Notes under the pieces: model-generated
Databases searched by the model: none
What the model saw: the letters and a program-made list of their open reading frames with translations, nothing else
What the model was told of the DNA's origin: nothing
Shown here: piece by piece, positions 1 to 8,382 of the stretch
How the letters are laid out: each line of letters begins with the position of its first letter
How positions within the stretch are numbered: the stretch's first letter is position 1
Source of the DNA: Puniceicoccaceae bacterium
GTDB lineage: Bacteria > Verrucomicrobiota > Verrucomicrobiia > Opitutales > JAFGAQ01
Direction of reading: 5' to 3'
Length of the DNA stretch: 43,213 nt
Assembly: GCA_040224245.1 (NCBI GenBank)
Contig: JBEGIR010000058.1
Coordinates: forward strand, 1-43,213
Program-made: the position numbers and the translations under genes

Positions 1-878
1 AAAAGATTGCTCAACCAGGTTCGCCAGTCCACCAACATTGCGCAGGGTTCCGTGAGATCCGACGTAAGGGTCCGAACAACGTTGCGAAACCCCGAGGATA
101 ATCGTCCGGTTTGATCCATCGCAAACACAACTGCCTCTGGTTCCACACCCAGTCCTTCGGCCCTGATTACTCCAATTGATTCACCCCAAAACACCGGCTG
201 GCAACCCGCATTTCCTGCCCATTGTGCCCCAACGCCCGCAAGCACCGGATCCCTCGACGCAATTAATACTTTTTTCACAGGATAGCTTAACAGCTCCCTA
301 TCTCTATACCCCGAAATCACATGCAACTGTTCTGAACCCAATGCAGCACTCAATGATCCCCACAGCTGTCGCAGGTGTTGAACATCCGAAACAATGCCAA
401 GAGATGCCACATCCTTCTCGTCACTGACCATTTCCACAAAAGTAGGTAGCCATGCGATGTCCATTGCCTTGAGCAACTCTATCCAAACTGAGCATGGTTG
501 TTCGTCGGGGAGCAGATCCGAAAGCACAACATCTGGTCTCCATGCAAACGTCCTGACAGGGGTCACTCCAGACCATCTGTGCGCCGACCCCGGAAAGATA
601 AACCATGTTCCTCCAACCCTCTCACGCCAATCAGGGGGGTCCGGAGGGTCATCCACACAAAACACGATCCAAATCCTTGCTTGGACTCCAAGTGGTTCTT
701 GAGGAGTTTGTTCATCACTTGACCACACAATCCAATCAGAAGGGATCTGATCACAGCACAGCTTCGCAGCCAAGGCTAGAGATCCTCGACCCTGTGGACA
801 CCAAATCGCCACCGGGATATGGGAATCTTTGTCCGCTTCGGAGCTTTGGAATTCCTGAGTAGGATTGTTGGAAAACAT
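1..878 (-). CDS. Unrecognised protein, 3' end cut by window edge
   Basis: An open frame runs without a stop from ATG at 878 to base 1, about 292 codons, with its end outside the window. An in-frame TGA lies just upstream at 903-905, so the start is ATG 878 or possibly TTG 893. I do not recognise the family. The sequence alternates hydrophobic strands and helices in a way that recalls divergent receiver-like (Rossmann) folds: a strand ending in VVLSDLLPDE near residue 120, and a second unit beginning KKVLIASRDPVL near residue 205 and followed by PEAVVFAMD. No phosphorylation triad, Walker motif, signal peptide or membrane segment can be pointed to. The protein is rich in tryptophan. The frame is long for its composition and reads like real protein, but the function is unknown. 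Confidence 0.6.
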   Translation of the reverse strand, partial: MFSNNPTQEFQSSEADKDSHIPVAIWCPQGRGSLALAAKLCCDQIPSDWIVWSSDEQTPQEPLGVQARIWIVFCVDDPPDPPDWRERVGGTWFIFPGSAHRWSGVTPVRTFAWRPDVVLSDLLPDEQPCSVWIELLKAMDIAWLPTFVEMVSDEKDVASLGIVSDVQHLRQLWGSLSAALGSEQLHVISGYRDRELLSYPVKKVLIASRDPVLAGVGAQWAGNAGCQPVFWGESIGVIRAEGLGVEPEAVVFAMDQTGRLSSGFRNVVRTLTSDLTEPCAMLVDWRTWLSNL

Positions 879-1115
879 GGATGATTCAGACAACTCCGCA
901 GGTCAGGATTTGTGGCTTACTTGCAGATGATTCAAATGGACTACATGCATATCACAGTGTGTGCAAAGACACCAGCTTCCATGCTACCGCCATTGGTCGA
1001 GCGGACATCACGACATACACCAATCCTAAAAGAAAAACTTTCCCCCAAACGCGTCAATAGACCTGTAAAGCAAAACCCGCACCACTTCATGACCAATTTT
1101 GTGTCAACGTGAAGC

Positions 1116-1225
1116 CGGTTTATTGTTCACGATCTCCCGGTAGTAGACCAAGGCGCGGTCGAGCAGGATGAGGGGGCACTGGAGATTTGTGCGGGGGCCG
1201 CAGGTATGGGAAATCCCAGCTATGG
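1116..1225 (-). pseudogene. Duplicate 3' fragment of the DUF3482 GTPase gene
   Basis: About 100 bases here match the intact GTPase gene at roughly 2168-2282, at about 80 percent identity by eye and in the same orientation. Both translate to a segment containing CGP.TN.Q.P and then ILLDRALVYYREIVN. In the intact protein this is followed by about 65 more residues; here the frame runs into NKPASR and stops. No GTP-binding region lies nearby. This is therefore a decayed partial duplicate or the remnant of a second paralogue, not a working gene. It sits on the far side of the broken ATPase at 1298-1945, so two copies of GTPase 3' sequence flank that pseudogene. Confidence 0.7.
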
Positions 1226-1297
1226 GTATACGACGATCCTTGAGGTTGGCGCATTCTCTGACATTACCTACGCAGTTCATGCAATCTCCCATAAACC

Positions 1298-1945
1298 CTA
1301 CGACGCAAGCAGGGCCTCCCGCAAGTATTTGTATGAAGTAGCGACGATGCCGTCCCTGAATTCGTAGGGTTCTCCGGTGTAGATCACATGGGATTTCTTC
1401 AATTCGTGCTGGTTTTTGCTGAAATGGAACAGGTTATTCTTGAATGAGGAGTGGAAGGTTGAACTCGATTTAATTTCGATTCCGAGCAGGAACGATAATC
1501 AAAGTTCTCAAAACAGGGAGGTAGTTTGAATACGACAAATGACGCTTCGAGGATCAATCACCAATGGCGAATCGAAAAAGGAAGCAATTTCAGAATACCA
1601 GTTCGACCTACCAATGACTGGCTAATCGCTTCCCGCAACGCAAGCTGATGCGATCCTGTCAAAATGAACTGACCCACTTGCTTGCGCTCATCCACAACCC
1701 CCCTGCAAATAGCTCAGCAACTGAGGACTCTGTTGAATTTCATCAATAATGACGTTTTCGGAGTTCAAGTCCGGAATTGCATAAAACCTAATAAGACATC
1801 TGGATGTTTTTAGGCAAAACTTCGGATGTTCAATCCATCTTCGCTTGCTGATCGCTGGAAAACCAGAACCCTTTTGGCAATCAAGAGATCTTTTTGGAAA
1901 CACCACAATGCCATGCAATGTGTCGTTTCCAAATCCATTCTCCAA
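1298..1945 (-). pseudogene. Broken AAA (AAA_14/DUF4143-type) ATPase gene
   Basis: Pieces of one protein can be read in different minus-strand frames, in the order expected for AAA_14/DUF4143 ATPases. A KHPDVLLGF-like stretch near 1790-1810 comes first, then NSENVIIDEIQQSPQLLSYLQ (Walker B region, about 1705-1765). After a frame change in a run of six G, VDERKQVGQFILTGSHQ follows, continuing to SLVGRTGILKLLPFSI. After an in-frame TGA comes EASFVVFKLPPCFENF, and after another frame change IEIKSSSTFHSSF, ending at a TAG at 1298-1300. The middle of the family (about 150-200 residues) and the Walker A region are missing or unreadable. Proteins of this family are common accessory genes of unclear role. 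The upstream limit is approximate. The single-base shift in the G run could be a sequencing error, but the other lesions cannot be explained that way. Confidence 0.85.
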
Positions 1946-1976
1946 TCAGATTAGTTTCTTCGATCCAGCCAATTTC

Positions 1977-3362
1977 CTATCCGATCCAATGCTCGAGCAG
2001 AACCTTTGCCAATGCCTTTTCCGCACTATCCCGGCGAGAGGGGTTGCTTGAAGTCAAATCCCGAAACACTTTCGAAAGCTCACTGATGATGTCTTTGGAG
2101 AACGAAGACGAGGTCACGGACTGAGGCATCAGGCTGGCTTCCGCGTTGCCTTCCCGCCTCCCATGCGCGTGATTCACAATCTCCCGGTAGTAAACCAGGG
2201 CGCGATCAAGCAGGATGAAGGGGAATTGGGGGTTTGTGCTGGGGCCGCAGGTGAGGGAAAAGCCACCGATGGGCAGGCGCTGAAAGCGCACTTTGGAGAG
2301 TTCCTTGCCTTTGAACAGGGCACCGCCACCGCCGAGCGCCGCACCGGTGGCAGTGAAGATCCCAAAACTGAGGCCCGACAGGGCGAGGTCCAGTGCGACT
2401 CCCGCTCCGGCGCCCGTGGCAGCGGCGGCAAGCATGAGTTGTTTGTCGGTCAGGCCCAGCACTTGCCAGGTCTGTTTGGAAAACAAGTCCTCCTGCAGGA
2501 TGGACTGTGCGGGCAGTTCGAACTGGTAGAGGTGATGGCGGTAGTGACGCCGAATCTCCTCGAAAAGTTTTTTTTCCTGCTTTTCGATGCGGTCGCGATA
2601 CTGTTGCAGCAGTTCTTTTTCGATGCGCACACGGTCGGCCTCGTGCGCATACTTGCGCTCGGCCTGATAGCGAAGTGCCCACGAAAGATAGCGCACGATG
2701 GCGTCCACAACACGGTTTCGACGGTAGTCCCAGTCCTGCCGAAAGGCCGCAATCGCACGGTTGAGCGCAGGTTCCCAGTCCTGATGGATTGCCTTGAGTG
2801 TCTCAAACAACGCAAGCCGTTCGGGGAATCGGGCCTGGTGCGCGTTGAATTCGCGGATCACGTTAAAATGGCGGCGAAAGGCCTCTTTCCAATCCTTCAG
2901 GTAACTGCGATCCGCATCCTTGAAGTTGATCACCGCCATGCGCGGGCGATTGACCAGACGCAGGATTTCCATCTCCGCCAAATCCACCTCGAGCAAGGGA
3001 CGGGAGCAATCCACCACGTAGATCAAGCCAGCGCCCTCGCGCAGCGGACGCATCAGCTCGAGGTCGTGATGAAAATCGGGGTTCTCTCCAAATTGCTCCT
3101 GCACGCTCGCAAGCAGTGCCTCATCCGTCAGGCCACTCTCACGCATCCAGTCGAGCAGGCGTGTCGGATTCTGAAATCCGGGTGTGTCGACGAACTCCAG
3201 CAGGGTTTCACCGTTGATCTCGAGCGGAAAGCGCTGGCATACCACCGTTTCGCCGGGGTAGTCGCTCACGACCACCGAATCATCTTCAGTCAGGGTCGAG
3301 AGCACGGACGATTTGCCCTCATTGGGATGGCCAATCACGGCGATGATGGGGTGTGCACTCAT
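1977..3362 (-). CDS. DUF3482-type GTPase
   Basis: The 461-residue protein starts with a ribosome-binding-GTPase-like G domain: P-loop GHPNEGKSS at residues 11-19, DTPG at 59-62, and a G4-like NFKD near residue 187. A charged helical middle follows (many Arg/Glu/Gln, about 225-290), then a glycine/alanine-rich hydrophobic segment around 310-350 that may enter or touch the membrane. The C-terminus contains LDRALVYYREIVNHAHGRRE and a last helix. The architecture fits the DUF3482 family, which is usually encoded next to a DUF2868 membrane protein, as here. Its ATG overlaps the stop of that gene by 4 bases (ATGA), so the two are translationally coupled. The cellular role of the pair is not established. 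A damaged copy of its 3' portion lies downstream at 1116-1225. Confidence 0.88.
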   Translation of the reverse strand: MSAHPIIAVIGHPNEGKSSVLSTLTEDDSVVVSDYPGETVVCQRFPLEINGETLLEFVDTPGFQNPTRLLDWMRESGLTDEALLASVQEQFGENPDFHHDLELMRPLREGAGLIYVVDCSRPLLEVDLAEMEILRLVNRPRMAVINFKDADRSYLKDWKEAFRRHFNVIREFNAHQARFPERLALFETLKAIHQDWEPALNRAIAAFRQDWDYRRNRVVDAIVRYLSWALRYQAERKYAHEADRVRIEKELLQQYRDRIEKQEKKLFEEIRRHYRHHLYQFELPAQSILQEDLFSKQTWQVLGLTDKQLMLAAAATGAGAGVALDLALSGLSFGIFTATGAALGGGGALFKGKELSKVRFQRLPIGGFSLTCGPSTNPQFPFILLDRALVYYREIVNHAHGRREGNAEASLMPQSVTSSSFSKDIISELSKVFRDLTSSNPSRRDSAEKALAKVLLEHWIG

Positions 3363-4903
3363 GAAATCATTTCGGATTGTGGATCAGGTGCCAGTCGCAG
3401 ATTGGGCAGCGAAAGCAACCTCAATTTCTGCTGCCAGACCGTGCGCATCGATGTCGACAGGGGTTGCACCGTCTTCACCGCAGGTTTGCCCAGCAGGAGG
3501 ATGACGAGGGACTGCTCGGAGTCCCTCAAGCGGCGCGCGAGTGAGGCGAGTTCGTTGAGCCGCTCCTGAATGGGTGGCTGCCAACCCTCCAGCAACAGCA
3601 ACACCTGTCCCTGCCCTGCCGGATGCGCAAGAGCAGGCTCCGAAAGGCGTTTCACCACCTGAAGTTTCGGCTCCGCCACCTCCCATTGTTCGGCCAATGT
3701 GCTTTGCAGCACTTGCTCACCATAGCGTTCAAAGGACTCCTGCAGAACCACCACCTGCAGCGCTTCCTTTCCTGCCAGAGATTCCGCTGCGGACAGGGGC
3801 GTCGCAGATCTCTCATCCGCTTCCCGACTCTTGCTCACTCTTCCCTGCAAGTTCCATTCCACCGACTTCATGCGTTCCACAATGCTGGCCTCTTCAAAGC
3901 GCTCAAACTTCAGTCTCGCGAGCATGCGAGACTCGTTCCATCGCGTCATCATCCAGACCAAACCGCGCGGCAGCAAACCATAGACAAGCACACAGGCCAG
4001 CAGGAAGGGCCACCACGCCAGCAAGTCCGTCGATTCCAACATTGCGCCGGACTCGCGCAGCACAATGCGCGACCCGATGATCTGCTCGAGCGAAGGATGA
4101 GAGACTGTCTCACCCGCCAGCCAACTCCAGGGACTCGAAAGCACCTTCACCAGCGCGTAGACGTTTTCAGGTGAGTCCACGAGCGAACTCTGCCAACCAA
4201 AGGCGCGGTCGGTGAAGAGCAACAGCAATACCATGCAGCCCAGCACAGCCAGATTAAATACCACGCCCGATAGCTGAAACAGGCCAAACAGGCGGTTCGC
4301 CACCACTGCTCCGTGGTGCTTGAGCAGCGACTGCAGTCCGATGCTCAGGATCTTCGCACGATCCCGCCCCTGTGCCGAAGTGCGCTCATGCAACCAGGGT
4401 TGATGCCACAGCCAGTTCAGCAGGGATCGCAGCCAGTTCGACGGAAGTGCATAGGCCCGGGCAAACAGGGAACCCCGCACCCACGCCAGTAGTAGCAATG
4501 GCAGGTAACCCGCCAGCATCAGCAGCTGCGGAGCAATCAGCAGGCCGAGAAACACCGACACATTTACTGGCACAGTGCCATCGTAGCGCAGGGTCCAAAG
4601 CGTAGCCGAAACTCCCGCACTCACTGCAAGCAGACACAGGAACAGCGAAAGTATGGTAGTGGCGCGCATAAACAGGCGCCCTGGGGAGGGTTCAAGCGGA
4701 CGCACCCGCTGCATTTCCGTCAGCCAGTGCTTCAGCAAGTCAGATGCATCTGCCGAGGCATCCAGACCAGCGTTTTGGAAGCAATTACGGTCCCGTCGCT
4801 CCAGCGTGGCAGGATCGATGTCTCGATCCATCCAGCACTGTCCCTGCAAATCGATCAACTCTGGCAGAGTCCATTGGGTGAAAGCTTTGCGATGTCGGCG
4901 CAT
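3359..4903 (-). CDS. DUF2868 family membrane protein
   Basis: This 514-residue protein has four clear hydrophobic segments (about 80-103, 114-141, 213-235 and 295-318). The N-terminal cytoplasmic part begins with a WTLPELIDLQ.QCWMDRD motif, and the C-terminal soluble domain contains a strand-rich VLLLLEGWQPP segment and a conserved-looking basic end. Size, topology and the partner gene match DUF2868. The DUF3482 GTPase follows with a 4-base overlap. Known examples of this gene pair are uncharacterised; a plausible inference is a membrane anchor or effector for the GTPase. The start at ATG 4903 gives the family-like N-terminus, and no Shine-Dalgarno sequence precedes it. The gap to the histidine kinase gene upstream is 167 bases and holds no gene I can see. 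Confidence 0.85.
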   Translation of the reverse strand: MRRHRKAFTQWTLPELIDLQGQCWMDRDIDPATLERRDRNCFQNAGLDASADASDLLKHWLTEMQRVRPLEPSPGRLFMRATTILSLFLCLLAVSAGVSATLWTLRYDGTVPVNVSVFLGLLIAPQLLMLAGYLPLLLLAWVRGSLFARAYALPSNWLRSLLNWLWHQPWLHERTSAQGRDRAKILSIGLQSLLKHHGAVVANRLFGLFQLSGVVFNLAVLGCMVLLLLFTDRAFGWQSSLVDSPENVYALVKVLSSPWSWLAGETVSHPSLEQIIGSRIVLRESGAMLESTDLLAWWPFLLACVLVYGLLPRGLVWMMTRWNESRMLARLKFERFEEASIVERMKSVEWNLQGRVSKSREADERSATPLSAAESLAGKEALQVVVLQESFERYGEQVLQSTLAEQWEVAEPKLQVVKRLSEPALAHPAGQGQVLLLLEGWQPPIQERLNELASLARRLRDSEQSLVILLLGKPAVKTVQPLSTSMRTVWQQKLRLLSLPNLRLAPDPQSEMIS

Positions 4904-5070
4904 GATGGATCGGATGAGGAGCCTTCAATCGGAATCACAGGTCCTGCATTTCGACCATGGTGTGAGGAATGTGCAGAAGTGCAAGGCGTTCTGTGAGCGC
5001 TTGCCGCGTTCGTGCGGAAACGGCACGGTATGCATTGGGGCAGGCATCGCCATTTCGACAACACCATTTC

Positions 5071-8000
5071 CTAGCGCTGTGAGGGCAACTCCGCTGTGAA
5101 AAAACGGCCTTTGCTTTTCTGCCGCCGATCCGGAGACAGCTGGTGCAGAAACGTCCACGCCTTTTCCAGCGATGCTTTCAAGGTTTCATACTTCACGGGT
5201 TTGCAGAGGTAATCATTAAACCCGATTTCGATCGCCGCACAGCGTGTTTCATCGAGCACGTTCGCGCTGAGCGCAATGATGCAACATTCGTGTTCGCCAG
5301 TTTCGAGAGTGCGAATCTTTCCACCTGCAGTAATACCGTCCATAATCGGCATCTGGATGTCCATGAGCACAACGTCATACGGATGTGCTTCGTAGGCATC
5401 ACCGTAGGTTTTCACCGCCTGCAACCCGTTTTCTACAAAATCTCCGACGTAGCCGAGTTTTCTGAGCAGGAGCTTCACCACGCGCTGATTCACCTTGTTG
5501 TCCTCCGCGATCAGGATGCGAAGGGGATACTGCTGGGAAAAGGTTACCACCGGACGATGCTCGCCGTGAAAGACAATTTTCGGAATGCCCTGGGGTTGGC
5601 GCGACATCACACTTACCAGCACATCGCGAACCCGGTTTCGGTGAATGGGTTTGTGAATCACCTTGGTCACCCACTCCATGTTGGCCTGATGCTCCAGACC
5701 ACACATCAACAGCAGAGGCGTGAGGCGTTCACGGCTACGCAGGTATCGCGAGGCATGCATGCAAAAGGTCTCTCCGTCCATTCCCGGCATCAGGTGATCC
5801 ACCAGAACGGCGTCGCAGTGATTTCCCTGCTTGAGCCAGTCGAGTCCTTCCTCTGGATTATCAAAAGCTCGCACTTCCATTTTCCAACCTTCGAGGATTT
5901 CCTTCACGATGCGCAGGCTCTGGGCGTTATCATCCACCAGCAGCACCGTGAGATCTGCAAGGATGCGCACCTGGGAGTTGTCAGGTTGCCCCGTCGAGTG
6001 CAAGCGATGCGTCGGCAGATCAAACTCAAAAACCGACCCTTTCCCAAGGTTGCTGCTCACATTCAAGGTGCCTCCCATCGCAGCAACCAGGCGTTTGCTG
6101 ATCGCGAGTCCAAGACCCGTTCCACCAAAGCGGCGGGTTGTGGAGGAGTCAGCCTGCACAAACGGTTCAAACAGGTTGGCCATGCGCTCGGGATGCAATC
6201 CGATGCCCGTATCAGAAACCGCAATGCGAAGGCGTTCAGCTGACGCTGACGCCATTTCCACCGATACCACGATACTTCCGATTTCCGTAAATTTGATCGC
6301 ATTGCTGACCAGATTCGTGATCACCTGCTTCAACCGAACCGGATCCCCAAGGATTTCAGTCTGCACCCCTGGCTCCACGCGATACACCAGATCCACATCT
6401 TCCAGATGCGCCTGCTTCGAAAGCATGTCGAGCACATCACAAATGATGTTTTCCACATTGAGCGGAATGCGTTCGAGTTCGATGCGATCCGCTTCGATTT
6501 TGGAGAAATCCAGAATATCGTTGATGAGGGTCAACAGGGTTTCACCCGACGCCTTGATGGTCTCGATGTACTCCAGCTGTGTCTCATCCAACGGGGTGTC
6601 GGACATGAGACTCGACATGCCGATGATGCCATTGAGCGGTGTGCGGATTTCGTGGCTCATGGTGGCGAGGAATGCACTCTTGGCCTGATTGGCCCGATCC
6701 GCCTGCGTCTTTGCTTCCGCAAGCCGCAACTCATGCTCCCGAAAATGACTGATATCCACCAATACACCCATCGCCCCGGCAACTTCACCCGCTGCATTGC
6801 GGTAACGCGCCGTATGCAGACGAAATTGCCGCAGACCATCAGAGCGCCGGTGTTCGATCTCGCGAATGATACCGCCCTTCTCTTCCTGAAGCGTCTGCCG
6901 TATACCCGCCGTCACCTTGTCACACAGTTTCTGACCATCCACCCGACAGTGATCGCAGGGCATCCCTGCAGCATTCCCCAGTTCGCACCAGTGTTTGTGC
7001 ATCTGGCGATTGCCTCCGAGTGCTTGTCCTGATCGATCCACATAAACAATGGGAAAAGGAATCGCATCCAGAAGTGAGTCCACGAATCGCCGCTGATCGA
7101 GCAGCAGCTGACGACTCTCCCGCTCCGAACGACGTTGGGTCACCAACATCGCATAAACCCACACCGCCACCAATGCAATGAGCACACCCATGCCCAACAA
7201 GCGCAATTTGAGCAGTAGCATGGGGCCTCGAAAATCCTCTGGCAGCACCGGACTGAGCAGGTAAAAATTCTGGTGGTTGCGAATTTCGGAAAAATAGGAT
7301 TTCCACAACTCGACGCCAAAGGTCGCATCCCCGGACTGTGCGAGCACAGAGAACGCGCCGGGTTCAGGATAATGGGGAAGAACTTCGAGTGTTGGGTGCA
7401 GTTTCTGCCATACCAGTGGGTGTTCAGCAACAAAATCGAGTGGTTCCCAAGCCTCTGTCATACCGCTATCGGCATGATGCTCCCGTAGTAACACTCCATC
7501 ACCGGTCAGCAGCTGAATCCCAGTCGGCGGAAGCGGATATTCGCAGGGACAGAATCCAAAACTCATGAGGATGAATCCCAGAGGTGCTCCACTCGCATCC
7601 CGAGGGATCATGATCGCGTCACAGAGCGCCGTCATGACAGGTTCTCCCTTCCAAAGAACTGACGCCGCATACACATCGGAGATGCTCACACCACCGTGCT
7701 GGAGTTTGGAGTCACGAAGACTCAGCATGCTTTCGCTTGAGTCCTCCACTTCGCCATCTGCATGTTCGCCAGTGGCATTGTCCATATCGAGCAGGATGCG
7801 GGCATCGTTGTCAAACAGGCGTACCCTTGCATACACTGCGGACTTCGATAGCACCTTCTCCACCAGCGATTGTGTGCCATCAAGTTGTGAGTTTGTGCTC
7901 AGCTCTGGCCAGTGTTGACCCAGCGAGGTTTCGAGTTCATCGAGCAGCAGTAAACTTTGCAATGAAATCGCGTTGAGACGGGTAAGCACGGAATGAATCT

Positions 8001-8181
8001 GGGAGCGACGGCTGTGCGTGATCTCCGCAAGGCTATCCCCTTTCTGCCGATGGTAAAAGAGGATCAGCAGCGCACTCCAGAGCACCAGAAAGAGCAGCAA
8101 AAACACGATCATGCGATCCGTAAACAAATCCATGATTCGCTGCCGCAGCGATGGTGCTGCTCTGGCCAGTGGGTAAGGCAT
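5071..8181 (-). CDS. Hybrid sensor histidine kinase with extracytoplasmic sensor, PAS and two receivers
   Basis: I chose ATG 8181 (1036 residues). A longer frame begins at TTG 8289 but adds 36 residues before the natural membrane anchor. Order of parts: transmembrane helix about 25-43, an extracytoplasmic sensor of about 280 residues (Cache-like by size and placement, not proven), second transmembrane helix about 322-347, PAS domain about 365-480, and HisKA with the phosphoacceptor in ATMSHEIRTPLNG (His510). Next come an HATPase with N, G1 (DTGIGL) and G2 (GGTGLGLAISKRL) boxes to about 724, receiver 1 about 745-865 (Asp795 in LVDHLMPGMDG) and receiver 2 about 886-1010 (Asp941 in LMDIQMPIMDG). 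The PAS domain holds a cysteine cluster (HWC...PCDHC...KLC), unusual for a plain PAS and possibly metal- or redox-linked. No DNA-binding response regulator is adjacent, so the output partner is unknown. Confidence 0.95.
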   Translation of the reverse strand: MPYPLARAAPSLRQRIMDLFTDRMIVFLLLFLVLWSALLILFYHRQKGDSLAEITHSRRSQIHSVLTRLNAISLQSLLLLDELETSLGQHWPELSTNSQLDGTQSLVEKVLSKSAVYARVRLFDNDARILLDMDNATGEHADGEVEDSSESMLSLRDSKLQHGGVSISDVYAASVLWKGEPVMTALCDAIMIPRDASGAPLGFILMSFGFCPCEYPLPPTGIQLLTGDGVLLREHHADSGMTEAWEPLDFVAEHPLVWQKLHPTLEVLPHYPEPGAFSVLAQSGDATFGVELWKSYFSEIRNHQNFYLLSPVLPEDFRGPMLLLKLRLLGMGVLIALVAVWVYAMLVTQRRSERESRQLLLDQRRFVDSLLDAIPFPIVYVDRSGQALGGNRQMHKHWCELGNAAGMPCDHCRVDGQKLCDKVTAGIRQTLQEEKGGIIREIEHRRSDGLRQFRLHTARYRNAAGEVAGAMGVLVDISHFREHELRLAEAKTQADRANQAKSAFLATMSHEIRTPLNGIIGMSSLMSDTPLDETQLEYIETIKASGETLLTLINDILDFSKIEADRIELERIPLNVENIICDVLDMLSKQAHLEDVDLVYRVEPGVQTEILGDPVRLKQVITNLVSNAIKFTEIGSIVVSVEMASASAERLRIAVSDTGIGLHPERMANLFEPFVQADSSTTRRFGGTGLGLAISKRLVAAMGGTLNVSSNLGKGSVFEFDLPTHRLHSTGQPDNSQVRILADLTVLLVDDNAQSLRIVKEILEGWKMEVRAFDNPEEGLDWLKQGNHCDAVLVDHLMPGMDGETFCMHASRYLRSRERLTPLLLMCGLEHQANMEWVTKVIHKPIHRNRVRDVLVSVMSRQPQGIPKIVFHGEHRPVVTFSQQYPLRILIAEDNKVNQRVVKLLLRKLGYVGDFVENGLQAVKTYGDAYEAHPYDVVLMDIQMPIMDGITAGGKIRTLETGEHECCIIALSANVLDETRCAAIEIGFNDYLCKPVKYETLKASLEKAWTFLHQLSPDRRQKSKGRFFTAELPSQR

Positions 8182-8382
8182 AGTGGAATTCCGGAGCGGT
8201 TCCGAAATGAATCCTTTATCTTCGGAAGAAATGGACCCGCGATTAAGCGGAAATTTTCCAAATACGGCGTTCCTAGTCCGGCAGCGCAAAGTCTGCTAGC
8301 TCCGCGCAAGGCGGTGCTCAGATGAAAGACCCTTTCCATCCGGCAACATTTGCAGCCGGACATGCCACTATAGCCTACCCTC

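Noticed and set aside
941-1090. 49-codon minus-strand frame MKWCGFCFTG... upstream of the edge gene
   Set aside because: No family match, no ribosome-binding site and no supporting context.
2163-3569. 468-codon plus-strand open frame opposite the DUF3482 GTPase
   Set aside because: It mirrors the GTPase gene in antisense, has no recognisable domain, and ends inside the next gene.
5143-6243. 366-codon plus-strand frame opposite the histidine kinase
   Set aside because: His/Gln-rich antisense product of the receiver and kinase regions; no domain.
8182-8289. N-terminal extension of the histidine kinase from TTG 8289
   Set aside because: The extension precedes the membrane anchor, lacks a ribosome-binding site and has no domain; ATG 8181 is more sensible.
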